This document shows positions 6,915-7,356 of a stretch of DNA of 7,356 nt, piece after piece. Each line of letters starts with the position of its first letter. Position 1 is the stretch's first letter. Under the pieces are notes generated by a model that was not told the DNA's origin, did no database searches, and saw only the letters and a program-made list of their open reading frames with translations. Position numbers and translations under genes: made by a program. The stretch is from DASRTE01 sp035316885 (GTDB lineage: Bacteria > Actinomycetota > Actinomycetes > Jiangellales > Jiangellaceae): the NCBI GenBank assembly GCA_035316885.1, contig DATHII010000033.1, forward strand, positions 1 to 7,356. Direction: 5' to 3'.

Positions 6915-7331
6915 GTGCCGACCGACGGACGGACCTGGACGATCACCGAGCTCGCGGACGAGTTCGGCGTCACCCTGCGGACGCTGCGCTTCTACGAGGA
7001 GCACGGTCTGCTGGCGCCTGAGCGGCGGGGCACCCAGCGGGTGTTCCGGCCCGGCGACCGGGTCCGCCTCGAGCTCGTCCTGCGGGGCAAGCGGCTCGGC
7101 TTCCCGCTCGAGGAGATCAAGAAGATCGTCGGGATGTACGACACCGAGCCCGGCGAGATCGGCCAGCTGGCCTACCTACTCGACCAGATCGCAGTCCGCC
7201 GCACTGAGCTCGCGCAGCGGCGCGCCGACATCGAGCAGACCCTCGGCGAGCTCGACGTGCTGGAGCGCCGCTGTCGCGACGACCTGGCCCGGCTAGGCTC
7301 CCCGGCAGCCGAGGGAGGAGTGCAGGCGTGA
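6915..7331 (+). CDS. MerR-family transcriptional regulator, LiuR-like
   Basis: A 138-residue MerR-family regulator. The N-terminal winged helix-turn-helix reads WTITELADEFGVTLRTLRFY (residues 8-27), followed by EEHGLLAPERRGTQRVF (28-44) as wing one, then RPGDRVRLELVLRGKRLGF (45-63) and LEEIKKIVGMYD (65-76). A C-terminal helix from about residue 85 to 125, rich in Leu, Arg and Glu, would form the antiparallel dimer coiled coil. RTLRFYE with LRGKRLGF and IVGMYD is typical of LiuR-type regulators of branched-chain amino-acid and acyl-CoA breakdown. It lacks the cysteine pattern of metal-sensing MerR proteins (one Cys near the end). The start is GTG 6915, with AGGGG (6901-6905) nine bases upstream. 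It is divergent from the dehydrogenase and overlaps the following biotin carboxylase gene, so it probably controls both units and itself. The inducer, perhaps an acyl-CoA, is inferred. Confidence 0.9.
   Translation: MPTDGRTWTITELADEFGVTLRTLRFYEEHGLLAPERRGTQRVFRPGDRVRLELVLRGKRLGFPLEEIKKIVGMYDTEPGEIGQLAYLLDQIAVRRTELAQRRADIEQTLGELDVLERRCRDDLARLGSPAAEGGVQA
7314..7320 (+). promoter_or_regulatory. Ribosome binding site of the biotin carboxylase gene
   Basis: GGAGGAG lies seven bases before GTG 7328, inside the end of the MerR gene. It is a near-ideal Shine-Dalgarno sequence and supports this GTG as the start of the next gene. Confidence 0.7.
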
Positions 7332-7356
7332 CGATCACGAAGGTGCTCATCGCCAA
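7328..7356 (+). CDS. Start of acyl-CoA carboxylase alpha subunit (biotin carboxylase), truncated by the window
   Basis: Only nine complete codons are present, reading MTITKVLIA and continuing into what should be Asn. KVLIAN is the start of the KVLIANRGEIA motif found at the N-terminus of nearly all biotin carboxylases and biotin-carboxylase/carrier fusion (alpha) subunits. GTG 7328 overlaps the TGA stop of the MerR gene (GTGA), with a strong ribosome site seven bases upstream, so the two genes are translationally coupled. The protein would carboxylate biotin using ATP and bicarbonate and supply a carboxyltransferase, most likely the one at 4110-5642 and possibly also the AccD5-type enzyme at the left edge. 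The short stretch means the call rests on motif plus context. Confidence 0.75.

Overview
The window is very GC-rich, with strong G/C preference at third codon positions, several GTG starts and tightly packed genes. An acyl-CoA carboxylase epsilon subunit lies directly downstream of a propionyl-CoA-type carboxyltransferase and close to a Maf gene. Together these point to a high-GC Actinomycetota chromosome; no genus can be named from this sequence alone. No rRNA, tRNA, CRISPR array, insertion sequence or integrase is visible.

Left half, plus strand (1-3081): the C-terminal part of an AccD5/PccB-type carboxyltransferase (cut by the window edge), the small epsilon subunit AccE, a DUF885-family putative zinc metallopeptidase with a candidate leaderless promoter, and a Maf-type nucleotide pyrophosphatase. 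The accD5-accE-maf neighbourhood matches the mycobacterial arrangement (accD5, accE5, Rv3282), with the DUF885 gene as an extra between accE and maf.

Middle and right, minus strand (6819 down to 3127): an acyl-CoA dehydrogenase, a second full-length carboxyltransferase of a different subtype, and a Vgb-like (virginiamycin B lyase family) beta-propeller lipoprotein. The last is broken by a frameshift that coincides with an apparent loss of about 30 codons. It converges on maf.

Right edge, plus strand (6915-7356): a LiuR-like MerR regulator, whose stop codon overlaps the GTG start of a biotin carboxylase/acyl-CoA carboxylase alpha subunit (only nine complete codons in the window). The 95-bp divergent region between the dehydrogenase and the regulator holds a near-perfect 22-bp dyad with three ACGT cores spaced exactly 6 bp apart, a good operator candidate for the regulator.

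Read together, the right half looks like a LiuR-type regulon for breaking down a branched or short acyl-CoA: dehydrogenation, then biotin-dependent carboxylation. The carboxyltransferase subtype and the dehydrogenase's catalytic residue position do not match the classical leucine (isovaleryl-CoA / methylcrotonyl-CoA) enzymes, so the substrate is open. The alpha subunit at the right edge may serve both carboxyltransferases.
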